A stretch of 64,000 bases of DNA, taken from Rana temporaria. Its lineage: Eukaryota > Chordata > Amphibia > Anura > Ranidae. The stretch is from the NCBI RefSeq assembly GCF_905171775.1, contig NC_053494.1:192395544-192459543 (forward strand). Reading direction: 5' to 3'. Position 1 is the first letter of the stretch. The number at the start of each line of letters is the position of its first letter. Below the pieces are notes generated by a model. It was not told the DNA's origin. It saw only the letters and a list, made by a program, of their open reading frames with translations, and searched no databases. This document shows, piece after piece, positions 53,850 through 64,000 of this stretch. The position numbers were made by a program, and so were the translations under genes.

Positions 53850-55333
53850 TAAGTGCAAAAGAATGCCTGATAGTAAAAATGCCAGAAAACTTGTCAACTG
53901 ATAGCTTTCTGTTCTTCTCTCTGCTTGCACTGCATTCTTATTAGTTACATTGTTTTCAGACATTCTCTCATGACTTAGGCCAGCCATACACAAAGCCAAG
54001 TACAATGTTGGTCCAACAAAGTACAGCAAAGTACAAATGTTGGTCCAAACCCAGAAGGTGATTTTCAGTGCGGGCATGGCCATATGTAGGTATAAACAAA
54101 TGGCAACCACCCCAACCTATAACTAGCCTTTGACAGCAAGGAGCACATAGAAGTGTCAGAAACCATGAATCAGACTGAGACAGAAGTACATTTAAATCCC
54201 ACTTGTTTATTAATAATAATAATAATAATAATAATAAAAGGTAAACAGAGCAACACAGTCAAATCATAGCCAGAGTTCGGTAACCGAAACAGATAGTCAG
54301 ACAAGCCAGGTCGTTAGGGAGCCAGAGATCAGCGTACTTCAGGACAGGCCAGGAAACAAGATAGGAACCAGGTGGAAAGTCAGCCAAGCAAGTCTTCAAC
54401 AGGTACACAGGAGAGAGTCTCTGGATGTGTTTGACCAAGGCAAAAGCATAGATCATCTGAGCTGGACAGCTTAAGTAGGCAGGACTAACGAGTAGGAAAT
54501 CATCAACAGGTAAGTCACTGTGAAGCTGGCAATTAGCCAACAGCTGAGCAGCCAGCTCAGAAGAGTAAGGGCTGAGCCCAGTCCTGACAGGAAGGGTGAC
54601 AAATGTGAAAAAAAGTCCCAACTTACTTACCAGCCAGCCTGCAAGAAACTGAATTGAGCGTGTTTACAGTTCACATTAAAAACAAGGAGTTTAGTTTGCA
54701 CACATTTTCAAATATATGCATAAGTTGCAGCAGCTACATCACGGCACCCCAGTGTACTGCAGTCCTTACTCTATAATTGTGAGAGTATCCCAAGTTGGAG
54801 CACATTTATAATAATCTATAGATTAAGTGCAGGTATGCCTGGAGGGATCCCACCTCTCCTTAAAGGTAAAGAGACACACTGCACACCCAGCAATAGCACA
54901 GTTGCAGCAAAGGTATCCAGCACGTCTCGTCACCATATTAGGTCACATCGCCATATTAGGTCAATGATGTCACAAGCATCCCTGCCCATTTGTGCACATG
55001 CAGCTGATTGGCCTAGCAATAACAACTACCTTCAGGGTTCAGACCAAACACAAGTTTATCCCTACACATCCCTACAGAGCCCCCTTTTTTTAGAAAAAAA
55101 AATCCTCCCCAGCCCTTCTGCCTAGCCCCCTCAATACACACAGCTGTTCCCATAAACATAATTGGGCTCTAGCCATACTACAGGAGCAATGTCTTATCTA
55201 AGGGGACATACAGGTGTGACCAGTCTGGGACATTATTTATTTATACGGCTGGTCTGTGCAGACAGTACTGGAGGCTGCAGGCATTAAATGAGCTAAATAG
55301 TGACCCGTGGGTGGGGCACAACTGTGTGTATTA
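53850..55333. other. Mixed unique and repeat-like DNA, no gene
   Basis: An (AAT)n run lies at 54211-54236. The stretch 54240-54600 (GCCAGAGTTCGGTAACCGAAAC, AGACAAGCCAGGTCG, CAACAGGTAAGTCACTG) looks like a retroelement leader known from frogs, but I cannot name it. A 120-codon minus frame there (54259-54621) has no domain. From 54660 to 55333 the DNA appears unique. Confidence 0.42.
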
Positions 55334-55697
55334 GACCCCTTTCACACGGGGGGCATTTTGCAGGCGCTATAGCGTTAAAAATATTGCCTGCAAAACACCC
55401 TAAAACAGCTGCTCCATTCACTCCAGTGTGAAAGCCCGAGGGCTTTCACACCAAAGCAGTGCGCTGGCAGTGCTTCAGAAAAAGTCCTGCCAACAGCTTC
55501 TTTGGAGCGCATTTGGAGCGGTGAACTCACCGTTGAAATCAATGGGCAGGACGCTGCTGTAGCGGCGCTTTGAGGGCAGTTTTAACCCTTTTTCACCTGC
55601 TAGTGGCCGAAAAGCGCTGCAAATCCGATGGTAATGCGCGCTAAAAATAGCAGCGTTTTACCGCCGACACCAGGGGCGGCACAGTGTGAAAGGGGTC
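55334..55697. mobile_element. MITE with GACCCCTTTCACAC ends
   Basis: The 14-base ends are exact reverse complements. The interior has GAAAGCCCGAGGGCTTTC (a perfect palindrome near 55430) and GCGCTATAGCG. Left flank TTA, right flank GCA, so the duplication is worn. Non-coding, 364 bp. Confidence 0.82.
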
Positions 55698-56296
55698 GCA
55701 AGAGGCTAGAGAAAAGGGGGAACCCTCCAGGCTCCCCGGCATGTGCAGGTTATGGCAAGAAAGCAACATGCTTGTACCTTCAGAGACCAATTATGAAGGT
55801 TATTCTATCTGACTTTGGTGCGAGGTTCTCTTTAAAAAATATGTCTTACAAAAGTACCAATTACGAAAACTTTACCAGCTTGACAGAATATAAACCAATG
55901 GTTACATAATCATCTACAGTGGGTTTATTTAAAGACTATTTCTTAATGTGGGTTTTCACCACTTTGACTACGTTTTTTATTCCCTTTGTGTGTTGCTGTC
56001 ATCTCTAAATACCTCTTGTGACAGCACCAAAAAAGGGAACAATGTCTACATAAATAAAGAAAGCCAGCAAAAACTTTTCTTTTTTTGTTTTACAGAAATA
56101 ACGATCAAGGTGCATATGGTATATATTATCAGAAAACAAAGAAGAAAACGATCTCCACTCAGGGCAAAGCAATGGATTCACTTAGCGTCCCTCCTCCTTG
56201 GCAGCATATACGTACCGTCCCTGAGCTGGAACATCCAGAAGGCAATTTAGATAGGAGCCTAGGGCCAGGGGATGTCCAGGGGGCCCAGCTATAGCC
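55698..56296. other. Unique DNA with one weak exon candidate
   Basis: About 600 bases with no repeat ends. AATTATGAAGG/CCAATTACGAA phrases are duplicated at 55788 and 55857. The only coding hint is 56096-56294. Confidence 0.4.
56096..56294 (+). CDS. Weak candidate coding exon, possibly terminal
   Basis: A good acceptor, TTTTCTTTTTTTGTTTTACAG, ends at 56095. The frame entered after a split codon is open for 65 codons to TAG at 56292 and includes NNDQGAYGIYYQKTKKK and MDSLSVPPPWQHIRTVP. The peptide is not low-complexity and does not come from a repeat I recognise, but I cannot assign it. A competing frame on the same strand is also open. A hAT-like element begins 10 bases after the stop. Confidence 0.17.
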
Positions 56297-56304
56297 CTCA
56301 TGCT

Positions 56305-56901
56305 CAGGGGTCAAGTCCTGGGGGAAAAAAAGTTTGGGAACTCACACCCAAGATCCACTCCCCCACCAGAAAAAAAAAAAAAAAAGATACGCTCATATCA
56401 ATTACTAAACCGCATGTTTTTTTTTTTTTTCGATCCACTGTACCTTAGTAATCCTTTATGTTACTGGCCGCTTCCTGTATATGGATTCATCAGGTAGTGT
56501 GCGGGTATTCCGTCACTTCCTCGATGCCGCAATGTCTCCTGGGAGCTTTTGTCATTGTTCAGAGGAGACATTGCGGAGGTCTGCCGCGAGTAATCGCGGG
56601 ATTTAGAAAGAAGCAAGTTCTTTCTAAATCCCGCGATAACTCGCGGCAGACCTCCGCATCGAGGTAGTGACAGAATACCCGCACACTACCCGATGAATCC
56701 ATATACAGGAAGCGGCCAGTAACAAAAAGGATTACTAAGGTTCGCCTGCCCCTGACAGTGACTCGAGCTGGGCATCGCCGCTTAGTGAAGGATTGGCTCA
56801 GGCGGCTCGGCTGCTCTAGTCCTGCAAAGGGAACTGAGTTCCTGCTGTGAAAAAAGTGCAGGAACTCCGTTCCCACGCGTTCCCGCAGGACTTGAGCCCT
56901 G
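56305..56901. mobile_element. hAT-like element with palindromic core
   Basis: CTCATGCT stands on both sides (56297-56304 and 56902-56909), an exact 8-bp duplication. Ends are CAGGGGTCAAGTCCTG and CAGGACTTGAGCCCTG. The core 56443-56740 is a long palindrome. No transposase. Confidence 0.86.
56443..56740. repeat. 298-bp imperfect palindrome
   Basis: CCTTAGTAATCC at the left pairs with GGATTACTAAGG at the right. Arms match through CTGGCCGCTTCCTGTATATGG, GTGTGCGGGTATTC and CGCGGGATTTAGAAAGAA, with a 5-base centre (GCAAG, about 56613). The left arm has about 46 extra bases, themselves a hairpin (GCAATGTCTCCT with AGGAGACATTGC). Confidence 0.9.
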
Positions 56902-56909
56902 CTCATGCT

Positions 56910-57953
56910 CCTGCAATAAACAAGGGGCATAGAGCAACTGGTCAAACCTGTACACCTGGGAAGTTGCATTCGTAGTCAGTTGATGTCTGATGGGGCCAAG
57001 TAATAAAGACAATGCCAATGGGCTGGCTTCTCAGCGCCTATTGCAATTCTTATCCATGCGCGAGATAGGCGGTGGAAGAAGAGTTTGACCCTCTAGATGC
57101 GCCATTCAGCCCTAATCCATCTTCATACCTTCTCTTTTATGCCCCCTCCCCTTCCTCCCTTCTGTTAGAAGTGAAGTGAAAGGGACTTGCAGAAACAACA
57201 AGTCAGGAGGACCTAGAGCTTGCACAGTAGAAAGTTGTGGTATGGATAGGCGACAATGTCAGAAAGATGGCACCAACATCCCTGTAGATATATATGGACA
57301 AGGGGAAGTTTTTTTGGGGGGGGGATTTTGGAGGTGCCGTCAAAGAAAGTACTTTCAATACTCCAATGTATAAAAGATATAACAACGATTTTATTACATA
57401 AAAGACAAGGTTAAAAAAATTGGCTATGCATAAAGTACGCAGATACACCCCTATGTGACAGTGCTTGCCCAATCACCTAGCACCAGTGGTTCAAATGGAA
57501 GCTAGGTGATTGCCACAATGACTATCTCAGAGCCCCTAAACCCCATCACAGGATCCCCTTTAAAGAGTCTGGCATGCTTTCCTGCCCTCTTCCGTCATGT
57601 CATCATATTTCCCAACCTCGTAGATGTAGGGTCACAATAACAACTCATCTCTTAATTTAGTTGTCCCTTCGGCAACATAGACAACACCATTTTTTTACGT
57701 GGTTTCTGAATTGACACTTGACCATCACACTTACATTTTTTGTCCTGGAGTAAATTGGATCATGCTTTGTTGGGGTGTTTTTGCCTTCCTTGGGATCAAC
57801 TGTGGGTATAGGATAGTGTATATGAAGGTTTTAAAGTGTTTTAAAGTGTGGTCCCTAGTTGTAGTTAGGGTCAGGGACCACACATTACAGAGGTGCCTTG
57901 GCATGACAATGTCGCTTCAACATGCATCAGCTTCAAACTGATCTTATGCCGCG
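56910..57953. other. No gene; possible retroelement remnants
   Basis: 57170-57470 (GACAATGTCAGAAAGATGGC, a G10 run near 57319, AACGATTTTATTACATAAAAG) resembles retroelement text of unknown family. GTGTGGTCCCTAG...CAGGGACCACACA near 57846-57885 is a small hairpin. No frame is supported. Confidence 0.4.
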
Positions 57954-57956
57954 TAC

Positions 57957-58420
57957 ACACAGTCGTTTTTCGGCATGAAAAAAAACTTTGTTTTTCAGCA
58001 TGTCCAAAAAACAAAGTTTTTCCAACTTCATCATTAAAAACATTGTTGCCCACACACCATCGTTTTTGAAAAATGATGAACAAAGCGCGGTGACGTACAA
58101 CACGTACGACGGCACTCTGAAGGGGAAGTTCTATTCGCCTTTGGGTTGCTTTTAGCTGATTCCTTGTTAGTAAAAGACGATTTGCGCTTTTCTGTCTGTT
58201 ACAGCGTGATGAATGTGCTTACTCCATTATAAACGGTAGTTTTACCTGAACGAGCGCTCCCGTCTCATAACTTGCTTCTGGGCATGCGCGGGTTTAAAAC
58301 GTTGTTTTAGCCCACGCACGATCATTTTTTACAACCCGAAAAACGATGTGAAGCCCACACACGATCATTTTAAATTACGTTTTTTTTTTCATGCCGAAAA
58401 ACGACCGTGTTTACGCGGCA
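57957..58420. mobile_element. GTACACACG-family MITE, poly-T hairpin subtype
   Basis: Ends are TGCCGCGTACACACAGTCG and CGACCGTGTTTACGCGGCA. TTA flanks both sides (57954-57956 and 58421-58423). Arms carry TTTTTCGGCATGAAAAAAA and its complement. Non-coding, 464 bp. Confidence 0.9.
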
Positions 58421-58423
58421 TTA

Positions 58424-59078
58424 GTGACGGCCATTGTTGCTTTATATATAAATAAAACTTCAGTCTGGAGTTCCCCTCCCCCACAGATCCCCTCATGCTT
58501 CGAGTGACAGACTTGGCAGATTGATATGAATATCCTTGCAACAATATATTTGCTGTTCTATAAATAAATTTCCAGTGGTAAATTTGAGGGCTCTGTATGT
58601 TTTTCTAGAGCTTTGTGTTTGAGTGACTCTTTGCCGTTTGTTTAAACAGCGATCTGTTTGCTCTTCGCTCTGGTTACAATTGGCTGCATCAAAAATAAAT
58701 GGGGGCTTAGTAGCGGTGTTTTGATGTGGTAATAATGGGGAGTCTGTTATATACATTACATGCATAGGGAATACTCCGCTCTTTGATCATTGCCTGACTG
58801 TACCTACACCATTTTGTACGGCACAAGAAGCAAGACTTGTCTGCCTTATTCCGAGCTGAGGTATTAGGTTGCAATAGTACATGTATTTATTACTGGCTTA
58901 CAAATTATCACAGGAACAAGATCATCATAACTCATTTAGCTGCCATAGTGCGTCCCGAGATGAGTAAAGAAACATACAGATGATTGAATTGTGTGAGATA
59001 ATAAAAGGAAAAATAAAATAAAAAATCCTGGTCTATAAAAGCCTGCTTGCAATGGTATCCCCTGACAGGCGTTCTAGT
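58424..59078. other. Unique DNA; candidate conserved element at about 58470-58960
   Basis: TATGAATATCCTTGCAAC near 58525, GTTTAAACAGCGATCTG near 58640, GGTTACAATTGGCTGCATC near 58671 and TTACAAATTATCACAGG near 58898, with no frame and no repeat. Same style as the other candidate enhancers. Confidence 0.35.
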
Positions 59079-59790
59079 TTAACCACTTCCTTACTGGGCA
59101 CTTACACCCCCCTCCTGCCCAGACCAATTTTCAGCTTTCAGTGCTGTCGCACTTTGAATCACAAATGCGCGGTCATGCTACGCCGTACCTAGATGAATTT
59201 TTTTGCATTTTTTTCACACGAATAGAGTTTTCTTTGGTGGTATTTAATCACTGCTGGGTTTTTTATTTTTTGCTAAACAAACAAAAAAAGATGGAAAATT
59301 TAAATAAAATAAAAATTGTCATAGTTTGTTATTAAATTTTGCAAACAGGTAATTTTTCTCCTTCACTGATGTGCGCTGATGAGGCGGCACTGATAGGCTG
59401 CATTAATGGGCACTGATAAGGCGGCACTGATGAGGTGGTACTGATGAGATGGCACTGATGGGCCCTGATAGGTGGCACTGATGGGTGGCACTGATGGGCA
59501 GCACTGAAGGGCAGTGATAGATGTCACTGATAGGTAGCACTGATGGGCAGCACTGAAGGGCAGTGATAGATGTCACTGATAGGTAGCACTGATGGGCACT
59601 GATAGGTGGCACTGATAGGTAACATTGATAGGGAGCACTGGTGATAAGGCACTGATTGGTGGCAATGATAGGTGGCATTGTGGACACTAATAGGTGGCAC
59701 TGGCTGGTGGCACAGATCACTCGGTGGCAGCTCTCCATGATCGGGATCAATGTCCCTCTGACAGCCGTCGGTGATCGGCTTTTTTTTTCT
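59079..59790 (+). mobile_element. TTAACCACTT-family element with minisatellite, right part missing
   Basis: It starts TTTAACCACTTCCTTACTGG and follows the 17017 copy through GCTTTCAGTGCTGTCGCAC, GAATAGAGTTTTC, GCAAACAGGTAATTTTTC and a GGCACTGATG minisatellite (59364-59715). It ends near GATCGGCTTTTTTTTTCTCC without the GC-rich tail. Confidence 0.75.
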
Positions 59791-60467
59791 CCTCATGCTA
59801 TCAGCTATAAAGATTTTAAAGACGTGAAATAAAATGTTGTATTTTGTATATATTTATTTAAATGCTTATTGGGAGCGCAGTCATTACCCGAAGGCCTCGA
59901 TGCGCTCCAGGGCCTACTATATTTGGAGTACTCATCTCCTTATTTGGGGTTACAGTTGGCCACTATTAAAGTCCTATACTCTTTTTGTAACTTATATCTC
60001 TGAATACAGTTCATGGATGTGGTGCCATGTTAATCGGGCTGTCTCAGTTATTATGCTATATTTTGCACCGGACCAGATCTTCTTCCATAGATACATACCT
60101 AACTTCTCCTGATGGCAGCAGTTCCTCTGTTTGTTTACAACCAGCACCCCTGTTGAACTAAAAAAATTAATCACCTATGGCCTGCCTTAGGTGGTAGTAA
60201 TGGGGTTAAATTCCTATTAGTGGTCTGTGCCCCACACCCCTGATTCTAATAGGCAATATTACGGGCTGCATATTGCCGACTTCATTGGGAACCCATCCAA
60301 CAGCTCCCAATCATCAGTGGTTGATTGTAATCTGGTCGCAGTTCCTGGAGGCTGATGATGGTGCCAGAAATAAGATAGTGATGCATTTATGTCCATTTCT
60401 GTTGAAAAGGGGTTAATAAAAGTTGCAAATAAAAAATAAAAATAAATGAAAGCAGCTTTTGAAAAAG

Positions 60468-60551
<84 letters not shown>

Positions 60552-61210
60552 CATGTAGGAAATTTTAATAATTGGGTTTAAATCCACTTTACCTACCTTC
60601 TCATGGTTTGATATTTTGAATTTTAGAAGATGTTGGTTCGGGCTACGCAACAAAATGGCTGCCTCCACTTTGTGTGTCCAGGCTACACTTCAAAGAGGTG
60701 CCCCTGACACACACAATCCTAGCCTTCTGAAGAATATTTTACTCCTTGTATCGGGTCCCAAAATATCAGTTACAGAACTCATTAATGAAGCTTAAAGAAA
60801 ATACGTTTTTCTCCAAATGTTAAACCGCTGAAATGTGTTCAGCTCTCCAGATGTAGACGATTTGCACAGAGAACGTGCAGTAACGCTCCTAAACCGTTTT
60901 CTAACTTGCTACAGTGATATTTTTTCTTTTCGGCTTTCAAAGCATTTCTACTTTCCTACGTGATCTCCAGTTCCAGGAGACGGGTCATTTACATGAGGAG
61001 ACTGGATGAAATGTTATGTAAAGTTTACAGGAGGGCGTTGGGGCAAAACAAGAATTCCAGTAAAAAGTAGAAGTGAAGAAAGGTGAACCTCCAATCTATG
61101 GAATGCCTTGGCATTAAAGCTGTAGATTTCATGATTTAAAAAAAAATGTACATATTCAAGAGCATAACCAAACATTATGTATATCTCATAGCCACTGAAA
61201 TCTAAACCTG
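59791..61210. other. Unique DNA with a TA run; candidate conserved element at about 60780-61010
   Basis: A (TA)n tract lies at 60471-60549. The stretch after 60780 (CATTAATGAAGCTTAAAG, GTTAAACCGCTGAAATG, CAGATGTAGACGATTTGC) is unique, frame-poor and GC-balanced. A plus frame of 92 codons at 59834-60112 has no domain. Confidence 0.35.
60471..60549. repeat. (TA)n microsatellite
   Basis: About 39 uninterrupted AT units. Confidence 0.97.
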
Positions 61211-61213
61211 TTA

Positions 61214-61634
61214 GGCCTTGTACACACGGTCGGACCAAACCGATATCACTGGTCCGTTGGACCGTTTTCATCGGTTCACCTCTGAAGTGGCCGTATGGCC
61301 TGATATGTGTACATACCGTCAGTCCAAAATCCGATCGGGTCAGAACGCGGTGACGTCAAACACACGACGTGCTGAAAAAAACGAAGTTCAATGCTTCCAA
61401 GCATGCGTCGACTTGATTCTGAGCATGCACGGGTTTCGAACCAATGCTTGTGTGTACTAACCGTCGGTTTGGACCTATCGGGCAGCGGTCCATCGGTTCG
61501 ATTTTAAAGCAAGTTCTAAAATTTTTGGCCCGAAGGACAACGGACCGATGGGCCGTACACACGGTCGGTTTGGACCGATGAAACTGGACTTCAGGCCGTT
61601 TTCATCGGTTTGGACTGACCGTGTGTACGTGGCC
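61214..61634 (-). mobile_element. GTACACACG-family MITE, CCGATGAAAACGG subtype, reversed
   Basis: Ends are GGCCTTGTACACACGGTCGG and GACCGTGTGTACGTGGCC. TTA before (61211-61213), TGA after. Interior GAAGCATGCGTCGACTTGATTCTGAGCATGC reads opposite to 12743, 37410 and 43483. Non-coding. Confidence 0.9.
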
Positions 61635-61690
61635 TGACAGTAGCAACCAGGTCTCCTAATGGGTCTGTCTTCAAATGGCAGCAACTCTAA

Positions 61691-61905
61691 TGCCTCATAC
61701 ACACGGCTGGTTTTCCCGTCGGAAAAACTCAGATGAGAGCTTTTGGCTGGGAATCCCGACCATGTGTATGCCCCATCAGAGTTTTTCCGATGGGAAAACT
61801 GCCAAAAACGGCCAGCAAAAAAAAGAGAACTGGCTCTCTTGTTTCCCGTCAGAATTCCCAACAGACTTTTTCCCGTCGGAAATCCCGACCCTGTGTACGG
61901 GGCTT
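61691..61905. mobile_element. Short GTACACACG-family relative
   Basis: It starts TGCCTCATACACACGGCTGG after TAA (61688-61690) and ends CCTGTGTACGGGGCT before TTTA. The interior carries TTTTCCCGTCGGAAAAACTC repeated in both orientations. About 215 bp, non-coding. Confidence 0.78.
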
Positions 61906-63036
61906 TTATTCCACCTGCCCTGAGCTATGCTCAGATCTGCCTTATAATGACACCTGTGCACTCAAACAGGCTGCAAGAGTCAAGCAAAGTTTGAAGGTTC
62001 CATCCCACCCAATACTCTTTGAAACCTTAAAGCTCTTGGCCCCGATCAAGAACTACCAAATCTAGAGAAAACATAGAACATCACATTCTCTGTTCACAAT
62101 CAACCTGTCAGAGCTTCCTAAACTGCAGCTTTCAGAGTCCGTTGTCATTTGTATGTCCATTTACATAGTGGCAGGGCCACACACAAATGTGGACAAAGAC
62201 ACCTTCAACTCCTCCAGACAGGAAGTCTAGAAAGGAGATCCCATCGATGGAGTTAACAAGACATATTAGAATGCAGGGGCTGACTCAGCCCACCAAGCTC
62301 CACAAAATACCATCTCTGTGTAAACTGGCCCTTTAATAAATGTACTTGTCCTATGGCCTCTTTATTTCCCATGGCCACTGAACAAATCCTTCTATCGTGT
62401 ACTCAGGGAATACATTACCTCATTTGTAATAGTCATATTTACATTCCAGTCAATAAACTAAAACTTAAAAAAAAACAACACTCCACAGCACTGACCTGTT
62501 TTAAAGCAAGAGTTGTAAGACTCCTTGAAAGGTTTGTTACAAAGAGGATTTTGATTTACTGACATCCCAGTGTTGGTCAGGGCTGTTTAATCTTCAAGCT
62601 TATGAAAATGTTCTCTTCTCGGTGAAAAGATGAAGAGTAACCACAAGTGGCTGCAGGAGGTGGCAGAACAACATACACATAGGACAAATCTACAGTTGGG
62701 GCACCTGTTGAGATCACCATACGTGCCCTCGAGCAATAACAATAATTAGTCGCTCTTAGTCCCAGGGGTCCTGTGCCATGCGTTGATGTATATAAAACAC
62801 AAAGATCGACTCAGTACCCAGCCAGGCTTTTGTTTATGCTCATTCAATTTTTAATGCACCAATCAGAAGTTTTGATGAAGGCTCTGAGCCCTGAGAGGTT
62901 TGCAGGAAGGATGAAGGTCCAGATTGTTAAAGAAAATGTTGAGTTCCTGAACATGTAATGCTTCTTGCAGATTCGTGAAAGGGTCCCTGAAAATGATTAG
63001 ACACAGGCCGCGGTGTGGCAGGCAAGGTAAATACAC
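61906..63036. other. Unique DNA without a gene
   Basis: About 1.1 kb. No terminal repeats, tandem arrays or supported frames. GTTTTGATGAAGGCTCTGAGCC near 62869 may belong to an old retroelement head. Confidence 0.5.
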
Positions 63037-63715
63037 GGGTCCAGATTCACATAGAATTGCTGCCGTGTAACGTAACCCGTTTACGTTACACCGCCGCAAG
63101 TTTTCAGTGTAAGTGCCCGATCCACAAAGCACTTACCTGTAAACTTGCGGTGGTGTATCGTAAACACGTCCGGCGCAAGCCCGCCCAATTCAAATGGGGA
63201 GGGCACCATTTAAATTAGGCTCGCTCCCGCGCCGGACGTACTGCGCATGCTCCGTCTTGAAATTCCCACCATGCTTTGCGCGCAGTGACGTTTTAGAACG
63301 GCGATGTGCGTAGCGTCCATTCGTATTCCCGGACGTCTTCCGCCAAAACAAAAAAAAATTGAAATTCGACCCGGGAACGACGGCCATACTTTAACATGGC
63401 TCGACTAAAGTTAAGCCATGTTAAAGCAGGTGTAAAATTGCGACAAGAAAAAATTACTAGCAACGACGGGAAAAAACTTTGTGGATCGTCGTAAATCCTC
63501 ATTTGCATACCCGACGCTGGAATACGACGCAAACTCCCCCCAGCGGCGGCCGAAGTATTGCATCCTAAGATCCGATGGTGTAAGTCAATTACACCTGTCG
63601 GATCTTAGGGCTATCTATGCGGAACTGATTCTATGAATCAGCCGCATAGATAGGACAGGAGATACGACGATGTATCAGGAGATACGCCGTCGTATCTCCT
63701 CTGTGAATCTGGCCC
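63037..63715 (-). mobile_element. GATTCACA-family element, reversed
   Basis: Ends are GGGTCCAGATTCACA and TGTGAATCTGGCCC. Marks in reverse order to 6575: GTTACACCGCCGCAAG, AACGACGGCCATACTTTAACATGG, TTTGCATACCCGACG, CCTGTCGGATCTTAGGGC, GATACGCCGTCGTATCTCC. Non-coding. Confidence 0.86.
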
Positions 63716-64000
63716 ACAATTCTTACCTAAATGACACTAAAATGTGGCTTGCATGAACCATGTTCGTTAATATTATTACTGTCCATTTTTATAGCACCAG
63801 TATACTCCACATTTTAGAAGCTTACCTGCTCTTTGTTCATCTGGCTGGAGGGTCAGTGGTCACATGCATCAAGGTCAGGTGTTTGAGGAGCAGTCAAGCA
63901 TTGAGTGGTTGGATGCAAAGTAGTCTTTGCTGACACATCCCGCTGGTACTTCCTCCTCTAGTCTGGTTTGCTCTGGGGCACTTCCTGTGTCTCAATGTTC

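Noticed and set aside
54259..54621. 120-codon minus frame with hydrophobic content
   Set aside because: It lies in text resembling a retroelement leader; no domain, no codon-like pattern and a strong donor-like GTAAGT on the opposite strand. Not enough for a gene call.

Overview
The window is a nuclear genomic segment from a large-genome vertebrate, most likely a ranid frog. I infer this from the repeats. There are many short non-autonomous DNA elements with ends reading GGCCCCGTACACACG, GGCCAGATTCAC and TTAACCACTT, which I recall from Rana-type genomes. There are also fish/frog-type Tc1 transposons, L2/CR1-type LINE ends and a tRNA-headed SINE. No database search was possible, so all family names rest on recognition and on visible structure (terminal inverted repeats, target-site duplications, protein motifs). 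I find no host protein-coding gene I would call with confidence, no rRNA or tRNA gene and no CRISPR array. Most of the longer open frames lie in minisatellites, palindromic elements or dinucleotide runs and are spurious.

Labels used below. GTACACACG family: 0.2-0.9 kb elements with 3-bp TAA/TTA duplications. GATTCACA family: 0.6-1.2 kb elements built of serial inverted repeats, ending in GGCCAGATTCAC. TTAACCACTT family: about 1-1.4 kb elements, some with an internal GGCACTGATG minisatellite. hAT-like elements start with CAG or CA and have 8-bp duplications.

Layout. 0-6.3 kb: LINE reverse transcriptase scrap, several MITEs, a retroposed insert in an older element, a 22-bp perfect hairpin and a long AT run. 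6.5-17 kb: GATTCACA and GTACACACG elements, unique DNA at 9-11 kb, a 390-bp tandem duplication at 11.1-11.9 kb, and a 30-bp purine minisatellite. 17-31 kb: TTAACCACTT elements interrupted by other repeats, including a three-layer nest at 20.4-22.8 kb, two SINE copies with clear target duplications, and a 68-bp near-perfect hairpin. 31-46 kb: dense MITEs, including pairs that share one TAA, hAT-like elements with perfect 8-bp duplications, and a near full-length but inactive Tc1 transposon. 46.25-49.14 kb: one 2.9 kb hAT-like element made almost wholly of two minisatellites and ending in a 58-bp fold-back. 49.5-57 kb: TTAACCACTT element, GATTCACA element with a nested insert, a rearranged Tc1 carrying MITE DNA twice, and a palindromic hAT-like element. 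57-64 kb: further MITEs with unique DNA between.

Between the repeats lie compositionally ordinary, AT-leaning islands without open frames (about 3.8-4.3, 10.1-10.9, 16.2-16.9, 19.5-20.2, 38.2-38.5, 44.3-44.6, 58.5-58.9 and 60.8-61.0 kb). They read like vertebrate conserved non-coding elements. If so, the window would be part of a gene desert or large intron around a developmental gene. This is inference and needs alignment. Three weak candidate exons (9708-9768 minus, 26041-26089 plus, 56096-56294 plus) are listed at low confidence.
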